Below, one piece after another: positions 21,682-34,072 of a stretch of DNA of 64,000 bases. The DNA is from Micropterus salmoides. Its lineage: Eukaryota; Chordata; Actinopteri; Centrarchiformes; Centrarchidae. The notes beneath the pieces are model-generated. The model saw nothing but the letters and a program-made list of their open reading frames with translations, was not told the DNA's origin and searched no databases. The position numbers were made by a program, and so were the translations under genes. Each line of letters opens with the position of its first letter. The stretch's first letter is position 1. The stretch spans positions 4,028,349 to 4,092,348 of the forward strand of contig NW_024040707.1 in NCBI RefSeq assembly GCF_014851395.1. The letters run 5' to 3'.

Positions 21682-22063
21682 TGTGTATCATAATGAGGTG
21701 AAAATTGATTCATTACAGTAGAATAAAATTAAAACAGACTAAACAGAAAATAAAAAAATATTAATCAAAGTCTTATTGAAAAATAAAAAATAGAATTAAA
21801 ATTTTTTTTTGGTCGAGGAACTGTATTTAACTCTATGGCCAAAAGTATGTGTACACCTGCGTTCATAATGCCAGCCAGGTATGAGATGGTCAGCAATTGC
21901 ATGAGTGTAAGTTTCAGATGTCCAAATCCTTTTGGCCATATGGTGATTTGGAATTCCGACAGTTTCATTGTTTTTTTGTTTTTTTTGATTACTTCTCTCA
22001 TCACAAACTGAAAACATTCTGTTGAGTCAGTACGCTTTTACGCCGTACATTGTGCTATTTTGT

Positions 22064-25000
22064 TTAATTCCCAGGATCTGCAATGAAACAGATGAAACAT
22101 TGACTTTAGACGCATGAAATAAATTATGAATGACATTTTATAAACCAACATTTTACACAGTGAGCATCAGTTTATTCTTGAATGTGGAAATAGCAGTTTG
22201 ACAAACATAATCTTAATGTAAGGTCCACTTCCTAGATTTTTCCAGAGTTTTTAAACACTAGGATAATGGTCAGCAAGTACAGCTGTTGTCCAACCATAGC
22301 TTAGCAACCATAACTCCACAGCAGAATGGTCAAGCTTTACATTTCTCTGGTGTTTATCTGCTGTAATGTAAGCTGCAAATGTTAGCATGTCCAGCTAACT
22401 AGCTTACTACCTGTTGCAGTAACCTTACCTTAGTATTACTTCGAACGCCAAGCAGCATATCATTGGCTTACTTTTATTTGAAGGGTTACAGGGTTAGGCA
22501 GAGCTGCTAACTCTTACACATTGCAACTCATGCAAGTAGCCATGTTTTCATCTACTTGTCAAGCAAATTTAAAACTGACTTTTGAAATGTCTCAATAGAA
22601 GAGAAAAAAAAAAGTGAAATAGGTGTGTTTCTATCTGCTGGTTTAGAGCGAATAAACAAGGTTTTGGCAAGCGTAGTTACGTCAGTGGTTGACGTTACAC
22701 ATGGCTGTAATAAACAAGATGCAGAAGTTGCAAAACAGAATCAGTCTCATGGACTTGAGAACCATGGATCTGAGATAAATGGAGAGAGGTCCTCAGGAAT
22801 ATGTTTCAAGCAAGCAAGTTGCTCATAGCCATCTCTCTGCGCATTTTAAGAATATTCGGGAAAGACGCCAACAGCAGAAACAGTGGATCAGTCGTGAGTT
22901 ACATGGTCAAAACTTATTCGGCAAAAGTGGTTCCATCTACCATTTAGCTCATTAAGTCTTTTTCAAAAAAGGCAAAAACCACCTCAAGCATAGATAGGGT
23001 AAAAACTTTTTTGCGAAATTAAGGAAGTTCAAATCTTACCATATCCATCAACCTTTTCTAATGCAATACTTCAAAATGGGTATGAAAAAACGATGGAAAC
23101 ATGGCTAGTTACACTTTTCACATTCTTTCATGCCACACACCAATTTTCTCTCTGCCCAGCTGATGTGACAACAGCACACACCTTGATAGTAATAAAGTGG
23201 ACCCACTCTCAAGGAAAGGGAAATAATTAGTGAAGAAAGCCGAAGCGTTACATCTGGACTACCCTGCTTAGCCTGCTACCACTGCATAAGAAAGAAAATG
23301 GATGGATACTGGATAGGTCCTGATTTTATGTTTTAACAGTAGTCTGTTACTTACATTGACATGTGTAAGCCACCTCCAGGTACTTATAAGTGCCGACACA
23401 GGGGTCTCCAAACACTAAGTTGCTCGCTCTGATAGCACAGCTGTTTTCCCCGTTACAGCTGTGGATGCAGAGTGATGTGAGTGAATACAGGTTTGAATGT
23501 GCACAGAAAAAGAGGAAATATGGGTGTCATGTGAGGAAGATTAACATTTATAGTATTTTCCCTATTGTTGTGCAAAAAGAGTGGGTAGCTGTACCGTTCA
23601 GCAACTCTGCTTGTAGGGCGCGAGCACTCGACATTTTGGATCTGAGAGGCAGGTCGCTGGTAAGAGCATGTGGTGGGGTCACGGCGTCCGTAATCAGCAC
23701 CATAGACTAATATAACCTGCCCTTCATCTGACAAAAAAGGGAGGGAAAGTATTCAGATGTGTGTTGAAATGCAAAGACAATATAACTATGACATTAAAGC
23801 AGGAGTCGGTAACAACTGAATCTAATTTAAAATATAATGCAAAGCTTCTTTCTCCACTGCTCATATCACTTCACCAAGCCCCTCCCACTAAACCCATAAG
23901 AAGGAGCTGGTTGCCCTGCAAAACCTCATCCCACATGGGGCTCGTCAAAATCCCAGTCGCTTCGACTCATCTTCTCACAGACAAAACTCCAAGACTTTGC
24001 AGCCCAGGGCAGAGCGGTCAGGTAAAGGAAACCTGGGGAGTCAGTTTGAATGGGCCTGATGCAGCTGATAACATTAATATCTAGAAAGCATTGTTATCTA
24101 TAATTTATAGGGGCTTTGCTTAAGTTTGTAATAGAGTATATGCCTCAGCCAGTACTAGCACAAACCCAGTCCAGACGTCAACCAGTACGAGCACAGCTAG
24201 AGATGTACAGGCATCATCAAATACAAGCATCTCAGAGGACAGAGTTAGAGCAAAGAGGTCCATTCAAACTAGCAATAAATTGGGAAGAGGTTTCCACTCA
24301 GGGTTATTACAGACTGGAGGGAGAATTGTATTGAGAGCACTGCGGTGTCAGGTGTGATTATGCAGCAATGGTAAATTCTTTACATGACTCACGAGTCAGG
24401 TAGGCTCCCATAGCTGAATTTTGTTTAGGGACGCAGGGAGGTCAAGACCAGCTCTGGTGGTTGATGTTGTGAAATGGCACAATTTGGTTAGATTTAGGTA
24501 CCAGAAATACTTGGAAGTTTAGAAAAACATCATGGTCACTTAAAGATTCAGTGTGTAATATTTCTGAGGATCTATCGACAGAAATGCAATATATGTTTTT
24601 ATTACCTTAGAATGAGACATTTATATCTACATAACCGCGGGGCCCGCCTTCCATGGACGTCGCAATGTTGCCTCATGTTTCTAAAGTAGCTGAAAACGAA
24701 CAAACAGTGCTACAGAGCACATTTCGTCACTAAGTTCTTGTTCTACTTCTGGTAGAATTCAGGCAGTGCAGACACTCATCACTATGTTGAATATGTACGT
24801 TAGAAGAAGAAGTAATAATAATATACTGCAGGGATCTGCAAATAAGTTTTTCATCAGAGCAATATTTTTATTGCATTAACATGTTGTTCAGTTAGCTCAG
24901 TTGGTAAGGCGCAGGACTCACCTTGAGACAACTTTTTTTCCCCTCTCTCTTCAGCAAATGGATTCTGCAGCGAATGTTTCTCACATCACGGCATGTGCTG

Positions 25001-28000
25001 CACTGTTTTTGTTTCAGTGTTTGATCCACATCCATCAACCTACAGATGCTTTTGCAATTTCCTTTATCTCCAGGCAGAGGACATTTAGGGGAATCATGTT
25101 TTCTGACGGCTCTTTCGGTGTGTCAAGCAGCTACAGACTCTTTTAATGTCGTTCAGAATTTTTCAAAGAAAAAGCTCAGTTCAACTCCAAATACTGCATT
25201 ACAGTAACCAAGCTTCTCACACTTTTATTTTGTAGACAAAACCACCAAAGAGGAAGTGATAATGTGAGTAACTGTTGCTGCCATGACTATCAAAGCACCA
25301 CTATCAAAGTATTTATTTATTGATATTTTTTGCCGCTATCAAAGCACTGTAATCTGGCAGCGGGCCAAATGTTATTGTTGGCGGGCCGTTTTGGAGAGGG
25401 TCTGTCAGTGGCCTAGTCACAGTAACACATGGTTTTACTGAATAATTAAGTAAATATAATTTCTTAATAAATATACATAAATAAACCTAAGTTCTTGACT
25501 GGCTACTCTCTGCTGTCTCAGAAGAGACACCTTTTGTGCTGTTGTCCTGGAGGGATAAAATAAATTAGCCTGCTGCATCACTTATTTGCACACCCCCCCC
25601 CCCCCCCCCCCGCCCGTATATTAGTACTTTTTCTTCTTTGAATGTACGGGCATATTCAGCGTAGTGATGAGTGTCCCATGCCGAAATTGTACTAGCAAGA
25701 AAAAGAACATGTAAGAGGGACCCGCAGTGTATGCAGATAGAAATTGCTCTTTTTAAGGTAATAAAAACATAACTGTTCATTATGTAAGGTCTTTATCCAC
25801 CACTGAAAACATAGTTATCTTTATTACATTTATGTCAATAGATCCTGCGAGAAATATTACACACTGGACCTTTAACTTGTTGTTATGACATGCTAATGAC
25901 TTTCACCAAAAACATTGTTTTTTTAATTGGGATTTTTAGCTACTGCCTTTCTGTTTTCCGAGCATGGTAATGTAGATAAATGTGTGCATGCTTCAGTGAA
26001 AGACATGGCAGTGCCAATAATACACCGTTGGCTTTCAAAAAATTGTATTGCCGTCTAGCAACACCCCTGGATGGGCAGTTCTTCTTTCGCAGACGTAGTG
26101 TTTGCAAACGTCTATAGCCGCTTTGAAAATATTGAGCTTGACTGAGCATGTGTGAAGAGGGGAACTGCGCAGCGTGTGCATGAGCAGTCATTGACACTGT
26201 GTTAAAGACTCCTGGCTCTAATTTGTTGTTTTGACTCTGCAGATTCTTGCAAATGGCATTAGGAGGCAGAGGAACCAGATTTCATTTACAGATTACTTGT
26301 CTCATGTACTCCTATCATGATATAGTGACATTTTCATTAAGTAGTATGCCAAAAAGTTAATTTGATAAAACCTTCTGAACCTTTAATCCACCATAAATAC
26401 AAAGGAGAAAGTGTGATCTTACCACACTGCAGGTTTGCAAAAGACTCTTCACATGCTACGCTGTAGACTGTCAAAGTAAAGATAAATCACATTAGACATA
26501 TAACATTGTTTCACTTTTAGTTATGTTCACATTTGTCACTCACTTGCTGGTAAGCAGGTGTAGGTGGTCTCCAGGTATTTGTAGATACCGACGCAGGGAT
26601 CAGAAACACGGAAGGTGTTTGTGTTTAATTCACACACCCTCTTTCCATCACATCTGTAGGAACAAGACATAGAGCTTCCATGTTTAGTGAATCAAACATA
26701 TCCCTTAAAGGTACTATTAGAAGCATTTTACACATATTAAATTGCTTTGTATTGCCAATGTGCTAATTGATTGTAACATAACTTCAAAAATGAGACCATG
26801 ACACCTACAGTAGCTTGGTAAATAGCGACATGGTACTGTATTTGATTTGATTTTTGTTTAGATCATAAATAAGACAAGAATTAGGTTGGAAATGACTGAT
26901 TTTTGTTAAACTGGATCATATTTTATGGAGAAAATATTTCCTGCATCTTTGATGACCGCCGGCTGGGAGATCTGGGGACAGGGGGAGTAGTGATGTATGC
27001 ACATCTGGCACAGCTGGGAGGAGGAGTTTGGAGAAGTGCTGGGATGGGCACCAGAACTGGACGAGTGGAAAACGGAACACAGCTCAGCAGCCTCCAAGTG
27101 AACATGGCCGGACCAGGACAAAACACACCCAGAGACTGATGAAGGCCAGTTTGATGACAGGGAATACAGGGAATAAAGAAAATACAGTACTGAGGATACT
27201 GAGGTTTTCACAGAGGCTGTGTTCGGTCCTGGTCCAGCCATGTTCACCATTTTGGACGATGCCGAAGATGCTTGTGCCTACGGAGCGTGAGTGTGGCTGT
27301 AGAATCTGTACAGCATAGGACACCCTCTATCCTTAGATCCTCTGATACTCTAAGTGAATGAAATAAACTTATTGTGGTGGGAACGGGGGCCAAATAGAGG
27401 CCAAAATCTAGAAGATGTTAAAGGTTTCATGGCATGAATGAAAATGTTGACCTGCTAGTGACGCAAGATTCTAATCTTGAACATTATTGAGTGTATACCT
27501 TCTCCTGATGACGTCCACAGTGCCCCGCAGAGAGCACCGTGTATTGGCAAGCTGTTGTAGAGGTCGGCCCTCACTGCAGGTTGTACTGTCTGCACGTCCA
27601 TACAGAGATGTCTGCACACGGATCGCTCCATTTTCTGTTACACAACACAGAGGGAAACAAGGAGAGAGGGGGGGGGATTGTGTGAGCAAAAATGTAATGG
27701 AGGAAAATTTACGGACCTCTTCCAGCGTGATTCGCCTCAACTCTACTCGCCTTTTTGGGTTTTCACTGGGGAAAAGTTGTACCTGGTAACAGCTACCTGG
27801 AAATAGTTTTTTCGTATAATCTCTTGGAGTTGAGGAGCTCAACAAGTGCCGATGGGGGGAAGCTAATGAGCCAGCCTTGTCCTACAGTCACACAGACCAC
27901 TGCAGCCAATGCAGCAGACTACTCCAGCAACAGTGGCAGAGAAAAACACAGCTATAAGATTTTCGTACCGCTGTTCTATCTTTGCATGTTTTAACTTAAA

Positions 28001-31000
28001 TCAAGAGGAATCTGGTGTGTGTGGATCCAGGGTGTGTCGCGTTGAACATTACGTCTCTGCAGTTTCATGCGGCGTCTCATGACAAGTAGCTGAATTGTAG
28101 GGGGTACTTACTGCAATGGAAAAACGGAGGACGGTGGGCCAAAAGCGAGTTGAGGTGAGGCCAGTTGAGCTGTTACCAGCAATGGAAAAGCACCGTTACA
28201 GGATGAGGAGACATTTTTAATTTGTCTCTAGTGTTAACAAATCCCACAGAAAAGCCTGACACTGACAATATGTTAGTCTCTCAATATTTTCCAACTTCCA
28301 AAGCTTCTCTGTAGCTCTCAGATCTGTTCCTACTGAACATGTAAATCTTTAAAAATACAAGTACTTTCATAAAAAAAAAGACTGAAACAACTGGGCACTG
28401 TAGTTTTTAACAGACTACTAAATTATTTTATTGTTGCCTAAAAAAAACCCAACATGTGTACTTGTCGTTGTTTGAGTTCAGTCATACCACAGCTCAGGCG
28501 TTGGACGTTGAAGGCGTCATCGCAGGTGATCACCCTCTCTGTGGACGAGGGAGTAGTCTGTTGGGCTCTTGAAAAGTCTGGAATTAAATGTTTGTTTTAT
28601 AGTTAGAGCATATTTGAATAAATACATAGTTGTTGTGGAATAACAACCAAAAAGACCAAGTTATGGTTCTTATAAACATCCACTTAAAACAGTGACACAG
28701 TGTGGGCCTGTACAACATATTAGAGAAAAGGTCCAGTCACACCTGAACGTTTGAACAAATAAATCCATCAGTGCATCTTCAAAAATGATGTGGCTCATAC
28801 TATAGCTGAATGTTTTTAAAGTATTGCATTTTGTTTAGTTTAATAATTCGGCCACAGTTTGCCCACTTGATCAACTACTGCAAAACTTTTCATGAGCTTC
28901 TAATGATTTATACCTTTTAAGTGTCAGATACGTGGACATTGTCAGTTACGTCTTTTTTGGGCTTTTCTGAGTGGAAGTAGTGTGTCTGGGTCTGTAAGTT
29001 TTGTCTGTAAACAAGTCTTAGTTTATGGTTATTAGTTTGTCCAAAAACTGTTTCTTGGAAGTGACGGTAAGATCCTCTTCTTCTTCTCTTCCCATCTCCA
29101 TCAGATTCTACTGATTTAAACAACTTGGAGAATTTTATGGATATGGACAAACCCAAATTATTCTTTTTTTGTCATTAATTATCATGCCATCATAGAACAA
29201 ACTACACACAGTTCTGGCTGAACCGTCACTGACACCAATGTTAAAGTCAGGGCTGCTCCTTCCATGCTTGTTTGTGTACCGCTCTTCTTCTTTTATAAGG
29301 TTTGCCAGAATTATTCCTGCTTCCAGGCTTCCCCTGGTAACCCCTGCGTTTCACGCTATAAACCAGAGGTATTCAATTAAAATTCAACAAGATCCAGTTC
29401 CCCAAGCAAAGGTCCGGAAGATCATAATGACTAACTTACGTTATCATTCAGTGCCATAACCTATAGTTGTATCTACATGTTTTTACAACTGACTGTCAAA
29501 TCAAATTATATTTCAAATAATTTATTTTACTACTTTTTATATCAAACTAAAGGGATTATAAATAATAACTTTTCTAATAATAAATTCTAAATTTAAATAA
29601 ACTAAAGGCTAAAAGCAAATTTAAAAAATCTCTTATCTTGAAATAAAGTGCTTATAGTGCTTACATCCTAAGAAATGAACACCTTTCCCTCTGTCCAGAT
29701 TTGAGTGGGTACGTTTGCTCAGAACATTTAAGCTTTATCTCGTAGTGGTGCTTCATATTGCCACGTTTAATAATCGCGACAGTCTCAGATCATATGAGAT
29801 TCTGGTTTTGAACTGCTCAAGTGAAGAATGTACATGTAAGAATCTGGCCATTCTTGATAAAAAGCCATGTGACATCTCTTTTTTTTTTCTTTCTTTCTTT
29901 CTTTCTTGATCTCTCTCGATTGGCTGAGTAGCATTCACATGAGATGATGAAACATGTGCAAGTGGTCTGTGAGTTTCCAGGGCCGCTAAACCAGTACAGT
30001 AAATGCTAGAAAAGGGTTAAAATAGAAACGCTCTGTCACGAGGTTGTGGTTCTCGTTAATAAATCGGCTATAGGTTCAGGTCTGGAGAGGATGGCGGCTG
30101 GGCCCAGGTCAATTAGTGACCTTGGCAATAACCTGCTGGCAATTCCCTCAGGCAAAGTCTGCACCAATGCAGAATTACGAAAGGTGTCTAATAAAGGGCT
30201 CAAAAAGTCTGCGAGAGAGCCCTCTCCCACATGCAAATTAAAGGTCAATTAAGTTGATCTCACTGTGAAAAATGCGTGCAGATTTCTTTATTATTTTTGT
30301 TATTTATTGAATCCATTGATCGCAATAATTCCATTGAAATTTATTAATTTGAACGTTTTAATGCTGATGTGACTGGTCATAAAAAGCCAAAATTCAAACA
30401 TCCATTTACCTGCTCTCAAAAGCAAACACGTCGCTGCCAGCACTGAAAAAGAAAAACACATTTTTAAAGTTTATTAGTCTTGTAACTTAAGGTGTTATCA
30501 GTAACTCCCAGAACACTGTTGTAACACTGTTAAATAGCTGCAATCTTTCACAGGTCAATATTTTGTTTTATAATTAACAGTACAACAGTAATTTGAACTT
30601 AAAGCTTTGAATTAATACTTGTCTGCAGTAACATATGTAGACCATTCACTTTCTAAGTCACTCTTTATAAAGGGTTTGAGGGGTGTAACTTAGGGCTTAT
30701 AACTTGATGATATAGTAACGACACTTTATGAATGACTTATTAATAACCTGAATGTCAATGACTCAACAGCCAGAGTTACCCCCCAAAACCTGGCAACCCA
30801 AAATGTCTCATAAATTTTTATATCTCTAAACATCAGTAAATGCTTTATTAACCATTAATAAAGCATTTCCTTATGACTTATAAAGGCCAACTTATTTAAA
30901 AGTGATAAGTTCTAAACATTTAATGGTGCTTAAGTTCATTCAAAATGTTATTCAGGATGTAAATTTTAAGTCTGTTCTATAAAAGTAGAATTAAAAGTTA

Positions 31001-32220
31001 GGAAAAGTATAAAAAAACTTAAAATGCAGAAATTAGTTTGAGCGGATGCTGGTAATTTTACCCTTTTCATCATTTTTTATTATCTTTAATTCTAATATTA
31101 AAGCCTGACAATATTTAGCATGCTTTCCCCCATTCACTCAATTTATATATAGTTTTCATCAATAATTCAATAGTCAAATAATGGTACAATAATTTGACTC
31201 CGTCCCAGGCCACCCTGTTCACGCAAACCACCATATTGCTAATTTTGTGGACTAACTCTATTTGCTGATGTAACAGGTACCAAACTAGGTATAGTCTTTG
31301 ACACTATGTTCATCTACTGACTTTTGGGACTGATAATTAAAATAGCCTATGTGAAAACAGAGATTTCAAGGTATTGTAAAGCTGTGGGTGCACCCTCAAA
31401 AACTCCAGAGTAATAGCCTAGGCTAGCTACACTCACCACAGCACATACAAATGTACAAAACTCGACACAAAAAATAAGCCTAGGCTACACTTTTAAAGAA
31501 CAGAGTAAGATATAAAGAGTTTGCTCAAATGTTGAAAGTTTATCTTTATATACAAGCATCAATCATATCAATCATACCATGTTCACTGAACTTGAACATA
31601 ACCCTTAAACAATGACAGTAAGTCAATGCATTTAAGACTTTTACATTAAAGGTCTAGGCTGCTTGTTTGCCTGTTTGTTCACATGAGGGTGCAGTGAGAC
31701 CCCACGGATCCAAAAGAGCTCTTAACACACAGAGATAACGCTAGATTGAAATCTCTCAAGTCTCCCGATGGCCAGTCCTCTAGTGGCTCGGAATATTTTT
31801 GGTACCTATCTAGCAAGCATCAGTGATATCGGTGAGATAACTGCAGAGCCCAAAGGATACTAAAAGACAGAACCCAGCCTGCCACAGCCTGTTCCCCCTG
31901 CTGCCATTTGGCACAAGATACAGAAGTATCTGCTCTCCACCAGACTACAGAGCAGCTTCTTCCCCCAGGCTGCCAGACTTCTAAATTAATCGTAGCAATG
32001 CAGCATGCAAAATAGTTATTTTTTGTGACTTGTTATTTATCCACTGTGTGTGTATATGTGTCATATATATATATACAAATCTTTTGCGAGTAGAATAAAT
32101 GGAAATACAACTTAATGTCGTTATACAACTCTGTGTTGTAAAATGATAAATAAATCTACCTACTACCTTGTAGTTTGTTGTGTACTTACACAGTGTGGTG
32201 CTGAGTCTGGAGTGGAGCAT
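22064..32220 (-). CDS. L-rhamnose-binding lectin, copy 2 (two SUEL domains, 231 aa)
   Basis: Nine exons, read downward: 32220-32190, 30442-30410, 28577-28488, 27634-27499, 26653-26544, 26467-26423, 23727-23595, 23458-23355, 22077-22064. Splice borders and phases match copy 1; only exon 3 differs in length (90 instead of 78 nt). The signal peptide starts MLHSRLSTTLLLAATC. Domain 1 has ITCDDAFNVQRLSC, YGRADS and DPCVGIYKYLE; domain 2 has YGRRDP and DPCVGTYKYLE; all 16 framework cysteines are present. The end is CQYPGN. The linker before domain 1 carries four more residues than copy 1. No stops or frameshifts. Introns hold several MITEs, which explains the 10-kb span. It probably arose with copy 1 by duplication of a block of about 12 kb. 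Sugar binding is inferred from the family. Confidence 0.92.
22537..23107. mobile_element. MITE in the last intron of lectin copy 2
   Basis: The left end TAGCCATGTTTTCATCTACTT and the inverted right end TAGCCATGTTTCCATCGTTTT form terminal repeats around about 570 bp without a credible gene. The 67-residue frame at 22625-22828 has no recognisable domain. Confidence 0.7.
24887..24920 (+). repeat. tRNA-like half (A-box part)
   Basis: TTAGCTCAGTTGGTAAGGCG followed by CAGGACTCA resembles the 5' half of a tRNA including D-arm and anticodon stem. No B box or 3' half follows, so it is a SINE head or tRNA fragment inside the TTAA element. Confidence 0.5.
25593..25611. repeat. Poly(C) tract
   Basis: A run of 19 C, followed by GCCC. 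Likely length-variable, and a place where base calls may be unreliable. Confidence 0.85.
27098..27254. repeat. Inverted repeat of about 35 bp
   Basis: GTGAACATGGCCGGACCAGG (from about 27100) is repeated inverted at about 27218-27252 with few mismatches (CCTGGTCCAGCCATGTTCAC). The loop is about 85 nt. It lies in intron 4 of lectin copy 2. It may be the ends or subterminal part of a small transposon whose tail resembles 34865-34915. Confidence 0.55.
27718..28195. mobile_element. MITE in intron 3 of lectin copy 2
   Basis: The left part (CGCCTCAACTCTACTCGCC) and right part (GCGAGTTGAGGTGAGGCC) are imperfect inverted repeats with a matching CCATTG/CAATGG zone. Copy 1 shows the empty site (ACTTACAGGATGAG near 10168), and copy 2 has TTACGGAC and TTACAGGA at the two flanks, a probable 8-bp target duplication with mismatches. 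Confidence 0.6.
29880..29907. repeat. (CTTT)n microsatellite
   Basis: A T-rich run followed by about five CTTT units, in intron 2 of lectin copy 2. Confidence 0.8.
30036..30252. other. Unrecognised sequence open on both strands
   Basis: Within intron 2 of lectin copy 2, about 210 bp are open on both strands (68 and 70 residues) and richer in GC than the surroundings. The plus frame has the phrase LERMAAGPRSISDLGNNLLA. I recognise no family. It has no equivalent in copy 1 intron 2 that I can see, so it is probably an inserted fragment. Confidence 0.35.
31858..31985 (+). mobile_element. LINE C-terminal relic in intron 1 of lectin copy 2
   Basis: Reads HSLFPLLPFGTRYRSICSPP followed by DYRAASSPRLPDF. 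It is the counterpart of 14420-14526 at the same position, about 200 bp inside intron 1. The match includes the upstream ACTAAAAGACAGAACCC. Confidence 0.65.
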
Positions 32221-32277
32221 GGTGTCCGAAGATCTGGTTTGAGATGAAGAGCTGAAGTGCTGGTGGTGAAACTCCTG

Positions 32278-32287
32278 GTTTTTATTG
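32278..32287 (-). promoter_or_regulatory. TATA-like element of lectin copy 2
   Basis: An AATAAAAA stretch on the minus strand, about 58 bp upstream of the start codon and aligned with the equivalent sites of copies 1 and 3. Confidence 0.5.
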
Positions 32288-33419
32288 TGTGAGGGGGTGA
32301 GAACTTGCCCAGGTTATACAAACAAGTCACCAATGGAAAAGCCTGAATGAGTTCCTTGTTAGCTACAACAGATGGAAGGTTACAGATTACAATGAAGTGA
32401 AACTTGAATCATCTTGGAACAAAAGTCTTCTTTCTATAGTATTTGTTATCATTTAGAAAACAAGGTCCCTGTGAACAAGCAGCAAATAACTGCGATATCA
32501 TGGCTCAATTTTCTGTTTGCTTCCATTATGTGAAGCCTCTACTGTTACAATTGATGCAATAGGAAAAGTCAAGGGATCACCAAAGTGGCTTAGATTCATC
32601 CTCTAAGGAGCATAACTGTGTGTATATTGTTGTTGAGATATGTTTTATACGTAAGCGTAATGTTTTCACTTGAGAACATTTTTAAATTTTTCCAGTTTTA
32701 ATTTGGACACCGAGAGATGCTCATGTCTACGGTAATGAAATCATATAGCACTGTTGGAGGTTCAGGCTGATTAGCAGCAGCAAGACTCCAGACTCCATGC
32801 ATGTAAGAGCTTCTCGCAGGATTTTGAGCTATCTTGTTAATTGAGATATTAATTTTCCCCCACAAAAACCTTTGTCTGAATTCTTGTTAATTCAGAAAAA
32901 CAGGGCAAACACCTCTAATCGACTGGAAGTTGACGTTAGGCTAAAAGAGGCAGAATCAAACAGCTCTCTATCCACAACAAACCTACTGAAATACACAGTG
33001 GACACACCAACTCACTAAGTGAGGATAGTGCTAATCTTATTAGTATTTTCCATAAATGTACTCTTTAACATCAGGCATGACAAAGGCTCAGAAAAGCTGA
33101 AGACCCCATCAGTTCTTTCAGGTATATTACAAAAATGCGTCTCTCTTGCTGGGAGTTAAAAACAAACATTGGATTTATAAATTTGAAATCTTTTTGCAAG
33201 AAATGTATCACCCACCTACGTGTATCCGGATAAGAAATTCAACCCATTCAGTCTTCATTACAATGAACTTTCTGGAACTACACCTGTGTGGACAAAAGAA
33301 AAACATTTGCAATTTGACATGTTCTTCCTTGTAACTCTACATTGTACAAGATACCTCGCTTATCATTTTACAACACAGTGGTGTATAACGAGATTAAGTT
33401 GTAATTTCCTTAAGGGTGC

Positions 33420-34070
33420 CAGTTATACAATGACAGGCAACGGTCAACGGTCAAGTTGACAGTCAACTTTCTTTTGCAGGTAGGTCATAAAGGAAGCGTG
33501 TGCTTCAGTGAACTAAAATGTTGCAAAGCTTACAATATCCTTGCTTGTTTAATTAATGTCTGCAGTCTGTAGATTATGATAAACCATATTTATTACACCA
33601 GTTAATGAGTGACACATACCACACAAGTGTTGTAGTCAGGGGTCACCAAGTATTCTAGAGCAAAACTTCCAGCAAGTCAGACACACAACAGCAGACCTTC
33701 ATTTATGCTCAAACACAAACCCGCACAATGCTAGATTTGAAAAGTGCATTGAGATGACTTTTGTTATGAATTGGCGCTTTATAAATAAAGCTGAAACTGA
33801 ATACTTTTGAAATCACAAAATATTTGTGTTTTTGATTTTTACATTTACCTAACCAGATAAAACTCCTGAATTCCAGAGTGACAACAAATGGCATGCTTAT
33901 TGTAAAAACACTCACAAAAGACTTAAAATGAAATAATAAACTCTACATTGATGTCAAAATATATCTCTACAATAACTAATCCTCAATTTCACTGCTCATG
34001 TCTAAGCACCACTGTTAGCAAACAACTAGATAATATATGACATTTTATAGTGGTAATGAAATGACAAGGT
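33420..34070. other. Intergenic, no gene seen
   Basis: Upstream flank between lectin copy 2 and an unrecognised ORF pair. Similarity to the flank of copy 1 fades near 33410. A short GTCAACGGTCAAGTTGACAGTC palindromic stretch is seen near 33440-33465. Nothing else is supported. Confidence 0.4.
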
Positions 34071-34072
34071 TA

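Larger units (their letters stand above)
24540..25875. mobile_element. TTAA-flanked non-autonomous DNA transposon
   Basis: The left end (TTAA)AGATTCAGTGTGTAATATT and the inverted right end (TTAA)AGGTCCAGTGTGTAATATT continue as inverted repeats through GGATCTAT.GACA. TTAA on both sides (24540-24543 and 25872-25875) fits piggyBac- or Kolobok-type insertion. The interior lacks a transposase. It lies in intron 6 of lectin copy 2 and is absent from copy 1, where this intron is only 111 bp. Confidence 0.78.

Noticed and set aside
24887..24960. tRNA gene
   Set aside because: Only the 5' half resembles a tRNA; no B box, T-arm or acceptor-stem closure follows.
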